64,000 bases of DNA, taken from positions 43,868,826 to 43,932,825 of the forward strand of contig JAYGXS010000004.1 in the NCBI GenBank assembly GCA_036362985.1, given 5' to 3'. This DNA comes from Ligula intestinalis (Eukaryota > Platyhelminthes > Cestoda > Diphyllobothriidea > Diphyllobothriidae). A model generated the notes under the pieces. That model saw only the letters and a list, made by a program, of their open reading frames with translations, was not told the origin of the DNA and searched no databases. A program made the position numbers and the translations under genes. This document shows positions 55,801 to 63,475 of this stretch, piece by piece. Each line of letters starts with the position of its first letter. Position 1 is the stretch's first letter.

Positions 55801-58338
55801 CGTTGAACGGATGGGCCTCGCAACCGTTTACGGCTTGCGACATTAGAACAAACAATGGGTTAACATCTGTGAAGAGCTCGCCTCTGACCGCCGCCAATGG
55901 GCCGCCGCTATACGTGACATCCGTGAAGCCGATTCATCCAACAACAGGAGCTAATCGGATCAAGTATCAAGTAAGTAGTGCACTGCCTCTCTCTTGCAAT
56001 AATTGTCAGGTGTTAAGGGCAACTGCATTAGAAAATGTGAGAAACAAAAACACCGGGCTAATTTTTAGGATATTTGAATCATAGCGAGATAAAGATTCTT
56101 CTTGCACCCACCAAAACCCACGACGGAACCATGCCATCCTCCAGTTTCTTGTAAAAGTAATATAAACAGTTCACTAGAAGCAGCCCCGGTCTCAGCCGGT
56201 CTGGACGTTGGTGATGTAGACCCCTTAGATCTAGTAATTGGGATCGACTAATGGCATTAAAATCCAGACAATAGACCTCCATACACAGCCAAGGGATTTG
56301 TTTGTTAACAAAAACGCTAAACTTATAAAGTAAACCACCCAACTAGACAGGACATTTTCCACTCCTTTTATCTTATCTATAAATGTCATTATTAGATCGA
56401 AAGAATGAAATAAAACCATTTTGGAAGTATAGTACAATTAAGCTCGTTTCAGACAGGGAAGGAGCGCTGGTCATGATAAATCGTTGAACTCAACACTTCA
56501 GCCTACAAATAATCCCATCACTAGCCTCCATAAAAGCAGTATGTCAAGTCCATGCGCATGGCGAATCAGCGTATCCCTCATAAAAATAAACCCAACGCGC
56601 TTGAGTCTATCATGACGCTCTGTGTCCTGGACTGTCAACCGACGGGATACTCAGTTCTCGTAGTCAGTGTTAGTTCGACCACCACAATCGGTGATGTCCA
56701 CCATTTGCCCGAGAGCAGGGACGGTGACTACGGCCAGGTATAATGAAAGTAAAGTGGCCGCCACCTCTAACCCATTTTAAACCTCCACCCCGCTTGATAA
56801 CGGTGACAAGACAAAGTCCAGATGACCATGCAGGGGATCAGGCGTAAGTTGGTTTCTCCAGATGCAGCCAGAAACTGTAGTCAGCACTGTAAATATGTAT
56901 GGCACGCAAAGGCTGACTGTTCAGTTTAGTCGGCCACTGGGTTCGCGCCCACATCCAGCCGTCTTGACGCTGCATTTCGTCACAAAATTGAGTGCGGTGG
57001 ATGCGGTACATGAATTATTTCAAGTACAAATCGTCATCCCGCGCCCATTCTGTTGACATGCAGTGAGCATCACCGTTCGTCACAGTCGAAATGCCAACGT
57101 CACCTACGAAGACACTACTCAATAGCTGCAAGTCTATGACAGTGATGGCATGAAAGTCACGACAGAGAGTATCGCCTATGAGTTACCTAACGAGTCCACA
57201 GGGAGGTGGATCATGAGGCGGTTGTTGGTGATGGTTTATTGCAAACTAGCCAGGCCCTATGGATCTACGAATAGACAGACAGTAAGCACAAAATGTCACC
57301 ATCTTCAGATGTGACGGAGCCGCGACCTGGCATTATAGTGACGGTACATGGCCAACGCTGACCACACTCGATAGGAGTAAAGCACCCACCAGAAGCATAA
57401 TCCTGGGATATTAAACTGGTGTGCCCGAGGACTGCTGTAAAAAGGCCATCTTAGAATCCAACAACAATAAGGACGGGGAAATGCACCTGTTCGTAGTTTA
57501 TAAAGGCGGCGCTTGTAAAGTGACTTGCAAGACTTTTGATTAAAGCTTCTGAGGAGGCTGTAGGTATGTAGACGAGAACACATTCAGCCAGGAAGAGGGT
57601 GGGGAGCTCGGGCGAGAGCTTTGGTCCCGCCTCCGAGGTACACAATTCCTCAATGAGGCTGGCAGGTGGAAGTCGCAGGTCATGATTCAGGAGATAGTAA
57701 GGGGCGGCGTTCAAACTTCGGTAGGAGTCCGGCGTGGCCACTGTGAAGCCGGACTGCGGAGGAGCTTCTAAGGGAGGAGTTTCGAATTAAATAAGATCAG
57801 TTTTCGGCGAACCCTCCAGTCGGTGCTAACTATTTTAAGAACATATCTGTCAAAGTATTTTCTTCCAAAAAGTGAAGTTTTAAAAAGGAAATTGGACTGT
57901 GAGAAGCTAGACAGAATCACCTGGAAATAACTCGTTCCAAAGTTGCTTGCACCTCCTCAAGGTAATAATTTTCTTCTTTACGTTTCCAGGAAGATCAACT
58001 TCAACAAAAGCTTTGGGAAGGACTCCCGCACTCTTTAGACGAAAAAAAAGGGTGTCGGAGCCGGCACCTAGGTTTACGACCTGGCATTGGCCATTAAAAT
58101 CCTAGAAAAGTACAGTGTAAGCGAAGGCAGGAGAGTCAACAGGGCATGCCTGAATGAACCGCTTTGTCATGGCTTCAAATGTCTGCACACGAACAAAGTA
58201 GCCCCGACTTATTTCAGGGGTTGCTGCGGAAGGTATGGGACAGAAATATTTCGTGTATGGGTCAACCCAATAACCTCTCCGAATGGAATGTGCCTTGCTT
58301 GCAGTTGCTTCATCGTTTGTACACTGTACTTGATCCAT
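45989..58338 (-). CDS. LCMT1: Leucine carboxyl methyltransferase 1 (six exons, minus strand)
   Basis: This is the S-adenosylmethionine-dependent enzyme that methylates the C-terminal leucine of the protein phosphatase 2A catalytic subunit, a cytosolic step that controls PP2A holoenzyme assembly. Exons on the minus strand are 58141-58338 (coding part), 57921-58101, 57487-57767, 51588-51697, 49085-49168 and 45989-46127. Every border is GT/AG and all phases agree. Joined, they give 330 residues plus stop; human LCMT1 has 334. Visible landmarks are RGYF (residues 45-48), the SAM-binding NLGAGSDTLFFRL (76-88), acidic EVDLP (104-108), DLR (157-159), AECVLVY (187-193), INYEQVNM (216-223), SAGW (260-263) and the terminal IERLELLDD..HYCILLA. 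The ATG at 58338 is the likeliest start. It lies 25 nt inside a possible splice acceptor at 58364-58365, so a further 5' exon or trans-spliced leader is possible. No internal stop or frameshift is seen. Two introns contain antisense LINEs. Confidence 0.93.
46590..48560 (+). mobile_element. Jockey/CR1-like LINE, 5'-truncated (element C), inside an LCMT1 intron
   Basis: It starts in the linker before the RT (RPQWLTQALKIEVNKKRKLW, equivalent to element A at 16.25 kb), so the endonuclease and ORF1 are missing. The RT and C-terminus are almost intact, with one frameshift near 47208. The 3' end has CAATAACAATAAT followed by a T-rich tail. It lies in the intron between LCMT1 exons 5 and 6, in antisense orientation. 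Low decay suggests the youngest of the jockey-like copies here. Confidence 0.9.
46600..48539 (+). pseudogene. Reverse transcriptase of element C (one frameshift)
   Basis: The first frame, to about 47208, carries FFQSVFTKET, SKSPGPDNVPAKILKELANE and DWKSARITPLYKG. The second frame carries SANNYRPVSLTAICCKIMEK, QHGFRRGRSCVTNLLYCLER, YIDFKKAFDSVPH (motif A), GVPQGSVLGPILFVIYIND (motif B), MFADDIKLW (motif C), VRPHLESAIQAWRPW and KRVVGAWNALP, ending at TAA 48537-48539. All RT catalytic residues are present. A single-base change at the G run near 47208 breaks the frame. Confidence 0.92.
49085..49168 (-). CDS. LCMT1: LCMT1 exon 5
   Basis: This 84-nt exon encodes (R)FLSAGWNEVHSWTINEIYNA and LPSETTA(R), matching human [20 protein letters not shown] followed by RLPRAEVSR. 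The acceptor is CTGAAAG|G and the donor is GAG|GTATGC. The phases (1 nt in, 2 nt out) fit exons 4 and 6 exactly. Confidence 0.92.
49522..49742 (+). repeat. Dispersed repeat, copy 2 (partner at 14781-14985)
   Basis: Same blocks and order as copy 1 and the same orientation, with an extra CTCACCTCTGTGTCAGTTGC segment in the middle. It ends at the CGACGGGG block, where the assembly gap starts, so its true 3' end is unknown. Confidence 0.8.
49743..49752. other. Assembly gap (10 N)
   Basis: Ten N characters join the end of a dispersed repeat to a GT run. The size is probably a placeholder. It lies in the LCMT1 intron between exons 4 and 5, so it does not affect the coding sequence. Confidence 0.98.
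49753..49800. repeat. (GT)24 microsatellite
   Basis: A perfect dinucleotide run of 48 bases lies directly after the assembly gap. Its length in the genome may differ. Confidence 0.97.
50130..50440 (+). repeat. Two SINE units in tandem: body, then head plus body
   Basis: 50130-50240 is a distal body (CTGAGGTCGCTAAACGATAG, TCACTCAAGTACGCGCC, GGACAAGTATATGCCATAAT, AGGTAGATCGGA). It is followed at 50288 by a new tRNA-like head with A box TGGTGCAATCG (about 50297) and B box GGGTTCGAATCT (about 50333), and then the body TTGGGTATGACTGGCTGATG, GCCAGAAATGGCTACTCCAG. It lies in the LCMT1 exon 4-5 intron. Confidence 0.78.
50600..51090 (+). repeat. Dispersed repeat, inverted partner of 34370-34820 (possible LTR)
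   Basis: It begins near TGTTAGGAGGGCCTAACACG and runs to CTGTTCTGCCTTC and GACATAGCCGGTGTTGACAC. The overlapping ORFs on both strands are by-products of GC-rich repeat sequence. It lies in an LCMT1 intron. Confidence 0.6.
51195..51425 (+). repeat. Degenerate telomere-like hexamer tract
   Basis: About 230 bases are built from diverged six-base words around TTAGGG (GTTAGGTTGAGGACAACGTT, AAGGCTAGGGTTCGTGTTAA, CTTATGGTTAGGGTTACAGT). On the minus strand it translates as a repeating N-L/N-P pattern, an effect of the six-base period. It is an interstitial, decayed tract in an LCMT1 intron. Confidence 0.7.
51588..51697 (-). CDS. LCMT1: LCMT1 exon 4
   Basis: It encodes VNMNDKFGEIMVRSFRDRSC and onward to DDQKQR, aligning with human [20 protein letters not shown] and SLESQKER. 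The acceptor is AACTCAG and the donor is CG|GTAAGC, phase 2. The intron before it is about 5.8 kb and contains the decayed antisense RTE element at 52.66-55.98 kb. Confidence 0.95.
52786..53163 (+). pseudogene. N-terminal region and endonuclease start, RTE copy 2
   Basis: From the ATG, the frame contains two copies of a 30-residue unit (NxATASPGSDALRGRxVxG...QASxLN) and then the start of the nuclease, LNIGCWNVRTLLDPSR and VDVACLSEVNVPDW. The intact element has a single equivalent unit (ATASAGTDAPHPLGIAGRVL). The frame is lost near 53150 and resumes as LHSGPQTNTGLHEVAIAMTK in the next frame. Confidence 0.85.
53384..55357 (+). pseudogene. Endonuclease end and reverse transcriptase, RTE copy 2 (657 aa open)
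   Basis: It encodes FVAGDWNARTGPCDEI, YGRTANQIDYILVRSRWNT and GSDHVLVGARF (nuclease), then DRKAAGEDGIPAEAY, NYRGISLIDIAAKVF, FIDFKTAFDSINRK (motif A) and CGVRQGCPLSPVIFN (motif B). Motif C is YADN (55117-55128) where the active copy has YADD, so the RT should be dead. Downstream pieces to 55846 and beyond stay in the same frame but are split by stops, three of them at positions where a Trp is expected. Confidence 0.9.
55985..57480. other. LCMT1 intron 3, non-element part
   Basis: No further element is recognised. The minus ORF at 56079-56342 and the plus ORF at 56552-56743 have no motif. Confidence 0.45.
57487..57767 (-). CDS. LCMT1: LCMT1 exon 3 (AECVLVY core)
   Basis: It encodes residues 127-220, with NHDLR and LPTLFLAECVLVYIP followed by SAAFINYEQ. 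These are the most conserved parts of LCMT1/PPM1. The acceptor follows a pyrimidine tract ending CCCTTAG. The donor is CAG|GTGCAT, phase 0. Residues 170-180 carry a serine- and proline-containing insertion before the LPTL motif. Confidence 0.95.
57921..58101 (-). CDS. LCMT1: LCMT1 exon 2 (SAM-binding motif)
   Basis: It encodes residues 67-126, starting DFNGQCQVVNLGAGSDTLFFR. The glycine-rich loop and the following EVDLP acidic strand end form the cofactor pocket in this family. The exon ends after the first base of a codon (donor GTGATT at 57920), leaving phase 1, which the next exon completes to GAA. Confidence 0.93.
58141..58338 (-). CDS. LCMT1: LCMT1 exon 1 (first recognised coding exon)
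   Basis: It encodes residues 1-66, including NDEATASK, RRGYWVDPYTKYF and PEISRGYFVRV, which align with the N-terminal part of animal LCMT1 (human GYWHDPYIQHF and APEINRGYFARV). The donor at 58140-58139 is GTTGAC, a weak site, but the resulting 39-nt intron keeps the frame and removes a stop. Upstream of the ATG is a pyrimidine-rich stretch ending in TTTAG at 58364, so the transcript exon probably starts at 58363. An ATG at 58413 is also in frame, but the intervening peptide is T-rich and unlike the family. Confidence 0.9.
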
Positions 58339-58577
58339 TAAAGCATTCGGAAACACAACACGCCTAAATATTGTAAGAAAGATAGTTAGAGTTAAATTCT
58401 GATTTCGGCCCATCAGCAAAATGTTTTCGTAAGTTTGAAGCTAATGACTTTGTAAATGAGATATGAACAGGTCTTAAGCCGGGGATACACTAGTCATCGC
58501 AAAATAGGTTCCAATTGAAAAGCTCCTGTTCTTATTGAGATTACTAGGCAAGTTAAATTACTACGCAAATATATAAC

Positions 58578-58850
58578 TCACAATTTCTTAAACTTGTGGA
58601 ACTTGCATAAGGAGGAAGAGTGCACCTGTTGAGTTGCTTTGCTAATTTGATATTTTAAAAAGACTGAAAAAAAATAATGTGTTGCGTACATTGAAGTTTT
58701 TAAAAGGCAACCACAGACGAAGCACATTAATTGGGCATATTCTCCTCGTTTAAAATTGGAAAGTGGCTGTCCGGAGTCAACGAAAATTGTTGGTTCGTAA
58801 AAATCTAACTTTAAAGAATGGAGTGTGGTGGTTCTAGTAGGCAAATACAT
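58578..58850 (-). CDS. Candidate exon(s) of an upstream gene, unknown
   Basis: The minus-strand frame contains LKLDFYEPTIFVDSGQPLSN and FKRGEYAQLMCFVC and ends at a stop at 58578, about 215 bases before the LCMT1 acceptor. A strong acceptor (ATTTTTTTTCAG) and a possible donor (TGTG|GTTGCC) would define a 48-nt intron inside it. If real, it is the 3' end of a gene in the same direction as LCMT1. No family is recognised. Confidence 0.25.
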   Translation of the reverse strand: MYLPTRTTTLHSLKLDFYEPTIFVDSGQPLSNFKRGEYAQLMCFVCGCLLKTSMYATHYFFSVFLKYQISKATQQVHSSSLCKFHKFKKL

Positions 58851-59213
58851 CCTCGAGGTCGCCTAAATCCTGAAGCATATAATTTATGGAAAAGAGATTT
58901 GCGGCGGAGTAGGCCGACGGAATCACATCAGTCCCAGATGGTGTACGTATTTTCGATCAGTAGATCAAAAATGAGGATATGCGAGCTCCTGTGCGCATAA
59001 CCTGTGATAAACCCCAACAGTCTAAGAATTATTAACTTCATGGCTTATGATTTTAATGTCATCGGTAAAATTGAAGCAGCTCTTTTGAAAAAAATAATTT
59101 GATAAAACGGAACGTCACTGTGATCAGTAGAAACCAGTGGACAAATAATCTTCAGTACACGCTATGAAAATCTGATTGCTTAAGGACTTCATATATGCTA
59201 AGATGCTTACCGG

Positions 59214-59462
59214 TGGACAAGATCAGAATCTTTCCTATGAATATATACGACATTCTGAAGGTCAATCGAGAGATACTTTGTCACAAAAAATCTGAAATCA
59301 CATTTACTTGGGATGACAAGTACCTGTCGTTGATTCCTTAAGGTAGCACTGAATAAACGAAATGAGCGTGTTACTGTCGGTGGAGTTACTTCCTTTAAAA
59401 TAGCTACTGGAGGAAGTCCAGTCCTGGACCTTCGTTCGGTTGGAAATGAAATAAAGGTGTGC
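59214..59462 (-). CDS. Candidate exon with strong splice donor, unknown
   Basis: From ATG 59462 the frame runs 83 codons (LPPVAILKEVTPPTVTRSFR, RQVLVIPSKCDFRFFVTKYL, VVYIHRKDSDLVHR) to a consensus donor CACCG|GTAAGC. The end has a faint resemblance to the FRLS...DYPKDSDL block of the checkpoint clamp protein RAD1, too weak to name it. No partner exon was placed. Confidence 0.25.
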
Positions 59463-59793
59463 ATCAGCTATGCACCTAAAACTCTGTTCTTTTATGGGCA
59501 TTAGGCTGTTAGAGGATAAGGAAAAAAGGCATTTAATCATGAACACCACAATTATGGTGTAGTTACCTTAATTTACTTAGGTAAGAGGTGTCTATTTATT
59601 AATATACTTCTTGTTGAATCTGCACTGTCTTTATACATTATGATGAGCCTCAGGATTGGACCCTGAAAATAAACCATGAAAAATGACGCCATTAAACCAT
59701 GCTTTTCTTCGAAATTACAGCGACAGATTGGTCTGCTTACCTAAATTGCAGGAGTATCTATAGTTTCCCCCAAATCGCTCCCCTGCAGTGTAC

Positions 59794-59947
59794 GGGGCCT
59801 GGGTGACCTCGTTTCTAGATTAAAGTGATAGTAGCTTTTTAATAAGCATCCATAGAAATGGTTTCAATATACATTGAAACCATTTCTATGGATGCTTATT
59901 AAAAAGCTACTATCAGTTCAATCTAGAAACGAGGTCACCCAGGCCCC
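59794..59947. repeat. Near-perfect hairpin, 75-bp arms with 4-nt loop
   Basis: The left arm 59794-59868 and right arm 59873-59947 pair with two mismatches around the loop ATAC. The outer ends are GGGGCCTGGGTGACC / GGTCACCCAGGCCCC. It has no ORF. It could be a MITE-like fold-back element, a structured RNA gene or a sequencing/assembly palindrome. Confidence 0.9.
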
Positions 59948-60409
59948 GACACCCAGGCCTCGACATATGTCGATCACCCTCAGATACGAAAACAACTATA
60001 GCTTGGCATGCGGATAGGACACATACGTCAGTACATTTTAGTGAGCCTTCACACTGTACAAAAACATTTTCCTCAAGTAATTGTTAATCAATTATATGCG
60101 AGCCTGCAATTTCCTCAAGTTAGTTACAGTGCGGGTGTTTGTCGGCGTTCATGCAGACGAGACTGGATGTTTGACTGGGAAGCGCCAAATACCAATATTT
60201 ATTAAGCGAACCTCTGCAGCAGAGTAAAGCATACAAATTCAATGTGACAGTTTCAACCCAAAACACACGAACTGCAAGGGAGCATTGCACGAAAAAAAAC
60301 TATTTAATTACTGTTATCAAATGGGCTACAATAACCGCCTAGTGTGAGGTGGTCTGTTGCAACGATCGAATACATGCGCAAAAAATCGAGGTCAAAATAC
60401 AATATTCCT

Positions 60410-60865
60410 TTCCTCATCCCCCGGAAGACGAAGAATAAAAAGGGGCAACCTCTAGGACCCAGTTGGTTTTAGGTGACGTTTCAATGGCCTTCTCGCATCC
60501 ATCGTCAGAGCGTGGTGGCTGTTCTCCCGCTGGTGTCATTGAGTGTGTCCAACCACTTGCCTGATGCCTGAGGCCCACCTGTCAGTAGATTGTACTGATC
60601 GATTTTTGGTGGCTGTTTTAATTGCCCAAGCCTTCGTAGACGCATCCATGAGGTTTGTTTAGTCGCTTGTGTGCCTCCTGAGCGTTTCCATCTTCTTCGC
60701 TCGCGATTGCCGGTTGCCAGCACTGCGTATCTTCCTCCACCTGACGTATTTCTCCGTTCTGAACAGATGTAAGCCTTCTGCGGAGCGCCTGGCAGAAGGA
60801 TAAAGGTCTTCGCCTCTCTTTAGTGTACCACTCGAGGACCAAATTTCTAGCAGCAATCTGGCCAT
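60410..60865 (-). mobile_element. Penelope-like element 3' end, copy 2
   Basis: About 440 bases are homologous to 19200-19650 in the same orientation. The minus frames carry RNLVLEWYTK and QALRRRLTSVQNG, as at the C-terminus of a PLE. Homology starts at TTGCTGCTAGAAA (about 60862), where it meets the candidate MutL-like exon. Confidence 0.65.
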
Positions 60866-61183
60866 CTGACTCGACCTAATATACACGCCGTTCACGTATA
60901 AAAATCGGCAATTACGAATAACTGGATTTTTGTTGGTACTGTTTCGGGAAACCATCATCTCACAACAACTGGCCTTCGAAATTTGCCCCATTATTTCGAA
61001 TGATATTTTATTCTTGCTCAGAATCGATTGAAGAAGCAAACGAATTCCGCTGAGCACAATATCATCTGTGATTCTAATACCGGAAATCAAACTTTCGCAA
61101 ACATGATACCCCATTCCTATGTTGCTTTCTTCCAGGTCTCCAACTTTAATCATCAATGACTGATTGAGCTTACCTGCTGACAT
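60866..61183 (-). CDS. Candidate MutL-homologue exon (transducer domain end)
   Basis: An open minus-strand frame contains SILSKNKISFEIMGQISKAS followed by NPVIRNCRFLYVNGVYI. The order F-E-x-x-G-x-I-S, about 25 residues, then R-F-L-(Y/F)-V-N matches the second domain of MutL mismatch-repair proteins (in MLH3: FELSGYIS ... MQFLFVNKR). Upstream residues are not obviously conserved, and GTCAGCAG|GTAAGC at the ORF start looks like a donor, so the borders are unclear. PLE sequence starts directly after it. It may be a real exon or a gene fragment. Confidence 0.35.
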
Positions 61184-61189
61184 GACGAT

Positions 61190-62085
61190 TCCTCTGAGTG
61201 TTTAGGCCGGAAGTAAACTTTTCCAATAAGCAGAGGTCTTCAGATATCCATCGTTCCAGGATTCAGTCTTCTTGGAGCTGTGTTAGTCGGGATAGAACAT
61301 ATAAAAACAAAAAATCTTTGCATTATTTTAAATAACAAAAACCTGGGCACGATAAATAAAAGGACAAATACAAAGGACAAATACTAGGAAAACTGAATTG
61401 CACCAAAGTACTTGCAGTTAAATCGAAATTTAGAGATCAAAAACAAAACCATGTAGGGTAGGCTTTAACCGTTTTTATAAAACCACAACAGTTTCTAATG
61501 CATTTGAATGATATTGTTGTACGATTTGCCGAAAAGCAACCGTAGATGGCTTAAAAAGTAAATTGAGAATTAAGCTTATGGTACCTATAAGTAAGATTTA
61601 ACTAACAGTGGAAACAATAAACTAAATCAAGACTCATAAAATTAAAAGTAAGCATAGGACGCCAAATTTTTCCGATTTTTGGTGCAGTACTCAGTATAAC
61701 TACGCCTACTAAACAACCTGTAGCAGATATATAAGCATAAACATTTCATAATCTTGGGCAATTCAATAGGAACGCATTTCTCTTTTCATTTGTAGCGCGG
61801 CAAATGATGGAATAAAGGGCGTAAATTGGAGCATTGAGCATCTGCAAATTCTTTTTATTCTAAGGAGTTCCCATCTACTTATTAATTGGATGTATGCAGT
61901 TCAATTTTCACAAGGGTAAACTTATCCCATTGCTGTCCTCGCTTCCGCGATGTCTCTTACCTGCCTGACTGACGACTCTCTTGGTGTTAGAGCGCCACAG
62001 GCGGCGATTTTTCTACCCCCACTTCCCCGAACCATCACTATTAAATATGGACAACTTTTGGACGTATTTGCAACCATGCCTGTGG
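61190..62085. other. Unassigned AT-rich stretch
   Basis: No gene or repeat is recognised. Confidence 0.4.
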
Positions 62086-62089
62086 TCTT

Positions 62090-62265
62090 CGCAGTTTCTG
62101 GTGATTATCTTGACAGGTTCTTCTATTTTAGCCATCTTGTCGGTGGACTCTGCAGTCCGCAATGTCGCGTCTTCGGCATTTCGGCGATGAGCTCGTGACC
62201 TCTGCTGTCCCTCTTCGATTCAACCCTGTTTTTCACAATGAGCTCCTCCTGTCTCACCACCTAAT
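62090..62265 (+). repeat. Direct repeat unit 1 (partner at 63300-63475)
   Basis: Shared blocks are GGTGATTATCTTGAC / ATTGATGATTATGGC, CAACTTGTCGGTGGACTCTG-type, GCAGTC, CTTCGATTCAACCC / CTTTCGACCCCG, CCCAATGA-type and TCTCACCACC. The two copies lie 1.2 kb apart in the same orientation, each with a short unrelated ORF. Confidence 0.65.
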
Positions 62266-63299
62266 GGTTGATCCTGTAGCCAGTCGGACGGTGTTACGGC
62301 GATACACAGTAGCCTCTGCTGCAATATGATTTTTAAAAGGAAAATAAGCGTTTCGAATTCTCATGTGTTCTCATCAACAAACACAGTCCTATCTCACTCT
62401 ATCACAACAATCCTATCAACCAACCTCTTTTAAAAAAGCAGTTTTTCTCCTGCGTTTTATTTATATACAGTAGGAATTTTTTCCCTGCTTCCTCCTCAGT
62501 TCACCATACTTTAGAGTGTTGACAATTTTTCTGGATCCAGTATTTCTCATACGGATTGATGTCAGTTAGCGAGCATTACATTTCTGTGGGTAATAAGACT
62601 CGAAGCCGGTATAGGCTCCTTGTTTCGCGTTAACAATAGCCTGCATCCCTCACAAATTAACGCTGTTACTTTGGAAAAACGACCTAACTCCACGCGTAAC
62701 TCCTCCCTGATTACTTAACCACCCCTTAACTCCGAATCTGACCATTTTCGTTTTTTGCATGTAAATATGCTTTCATTTGGAATAATCTTCCACTTGAACT
62801 TACGCTAACATTTAAACTTTGGGGAAATAGATTCCCCTGCCGGCACATGCGCAAAACTGGGTGGTGGTGACGAGGGTGTACCCATGGTTGATGATTAAGG
62901 CATATGTATTACTCCGCAACCCGAAATTTCCAGAATGCTGTAGACGGACCTAAAGGGCGAGCTTGGGCGGATATCCAGGGTGAAGACGAGGGGGGTTTGA
63001 CGGTGATATGCAGGCTGAATACCCTGTCCTCACCGCCATCGAATCCCCGTCTTCACCGCGGGAACACCCCTTACCTCTCCGAAATTTCGACGGGGTGATC
63101 TGGGGACTTTGCTGGTAGGGTTATTATTGTCCGTTTCCTTCCTAAACACACAACTAGTAGACTTCAAAAGTGGTCTTCTCTGGTCTCGCGATCGTAAAGT
63201 GGTCTCTACATATGCTTAAATTTTCCTCTGCGGAGTCAAGCATAATTTCAAGTGCTGCACGCTCTTCTCCGTTTTTTAACCCTGGCTGTTTTCTTCGAG

Positions 63300-63475
63300 G
63301 CAACTATTGATGATTATGGCGGCTTCTTACGTTGTCGCCAACTTGTCGGTGGACTCTGCAGTCTGGTGAGTCACATCTCGGTGACGTTGCCGTGCCTTCT
63401 AATTTCCCCTCCTCCTCCTTTCGACCCCGTTCTCCCCAATGATCCACTCTTATCTCACCACCATGATTCTATTTG
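63300..63475 (+). repeat. Direct repeat unit 2
   Basis: It aligns with 62090-62265; the longest clear identity is CTTGTCGGTGGACTCTGCAG. The 1 kb between the copies and the last 500 bases of the window hold nothing I recognise. Confidence 0.65.

Larger units (their letters stand above)
52660..55980 (+). mobile_element. RTE-type non-LTR retrotransposon, decayed copy inside an LCMT1 intron
   Basis: Same gene plan and family type as the intact element at 11.46-14.74 kb, but only moderately similar in protein. The order is N-terminal region, endonuclease, RT, C-terminal RLQWFGHVLRKPSTDLCRLV, and a 3' end with ATCAAGTAAGTA (about 55967). It is antisense to LCMT1 between exons 3 and 4. Defects are a frameshift near 53150, a stop at 53333, in-frame stops at 55355, about 55414, 55502 and 55844, and a mutated RT active site. 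Confidence 0.9.

Noticed and set aside
58818..59000. First exon of a gene divergent from LCMT1 (MECGGSSRQIHPRG...)
   Set aside because: It has an ATG and a possible donor, but it overlaps candidate minus-strand exons, shows no recognisable family and is only 60 codons long.
59214..59462. RAD1 checkpoint-clamp gene
   Set aside because: Only one short block (FRF...RKDSDL) resembles RAD1, and no other RAD1 segment was found nearby. Retained only as an unknown exon candidate.
63085..63105. Third copy of the repeat ending CGAAATCGACGGGG
   Set aside because: Only a short CGAAATTTCGACGGGG match exists; the flanks do not align.
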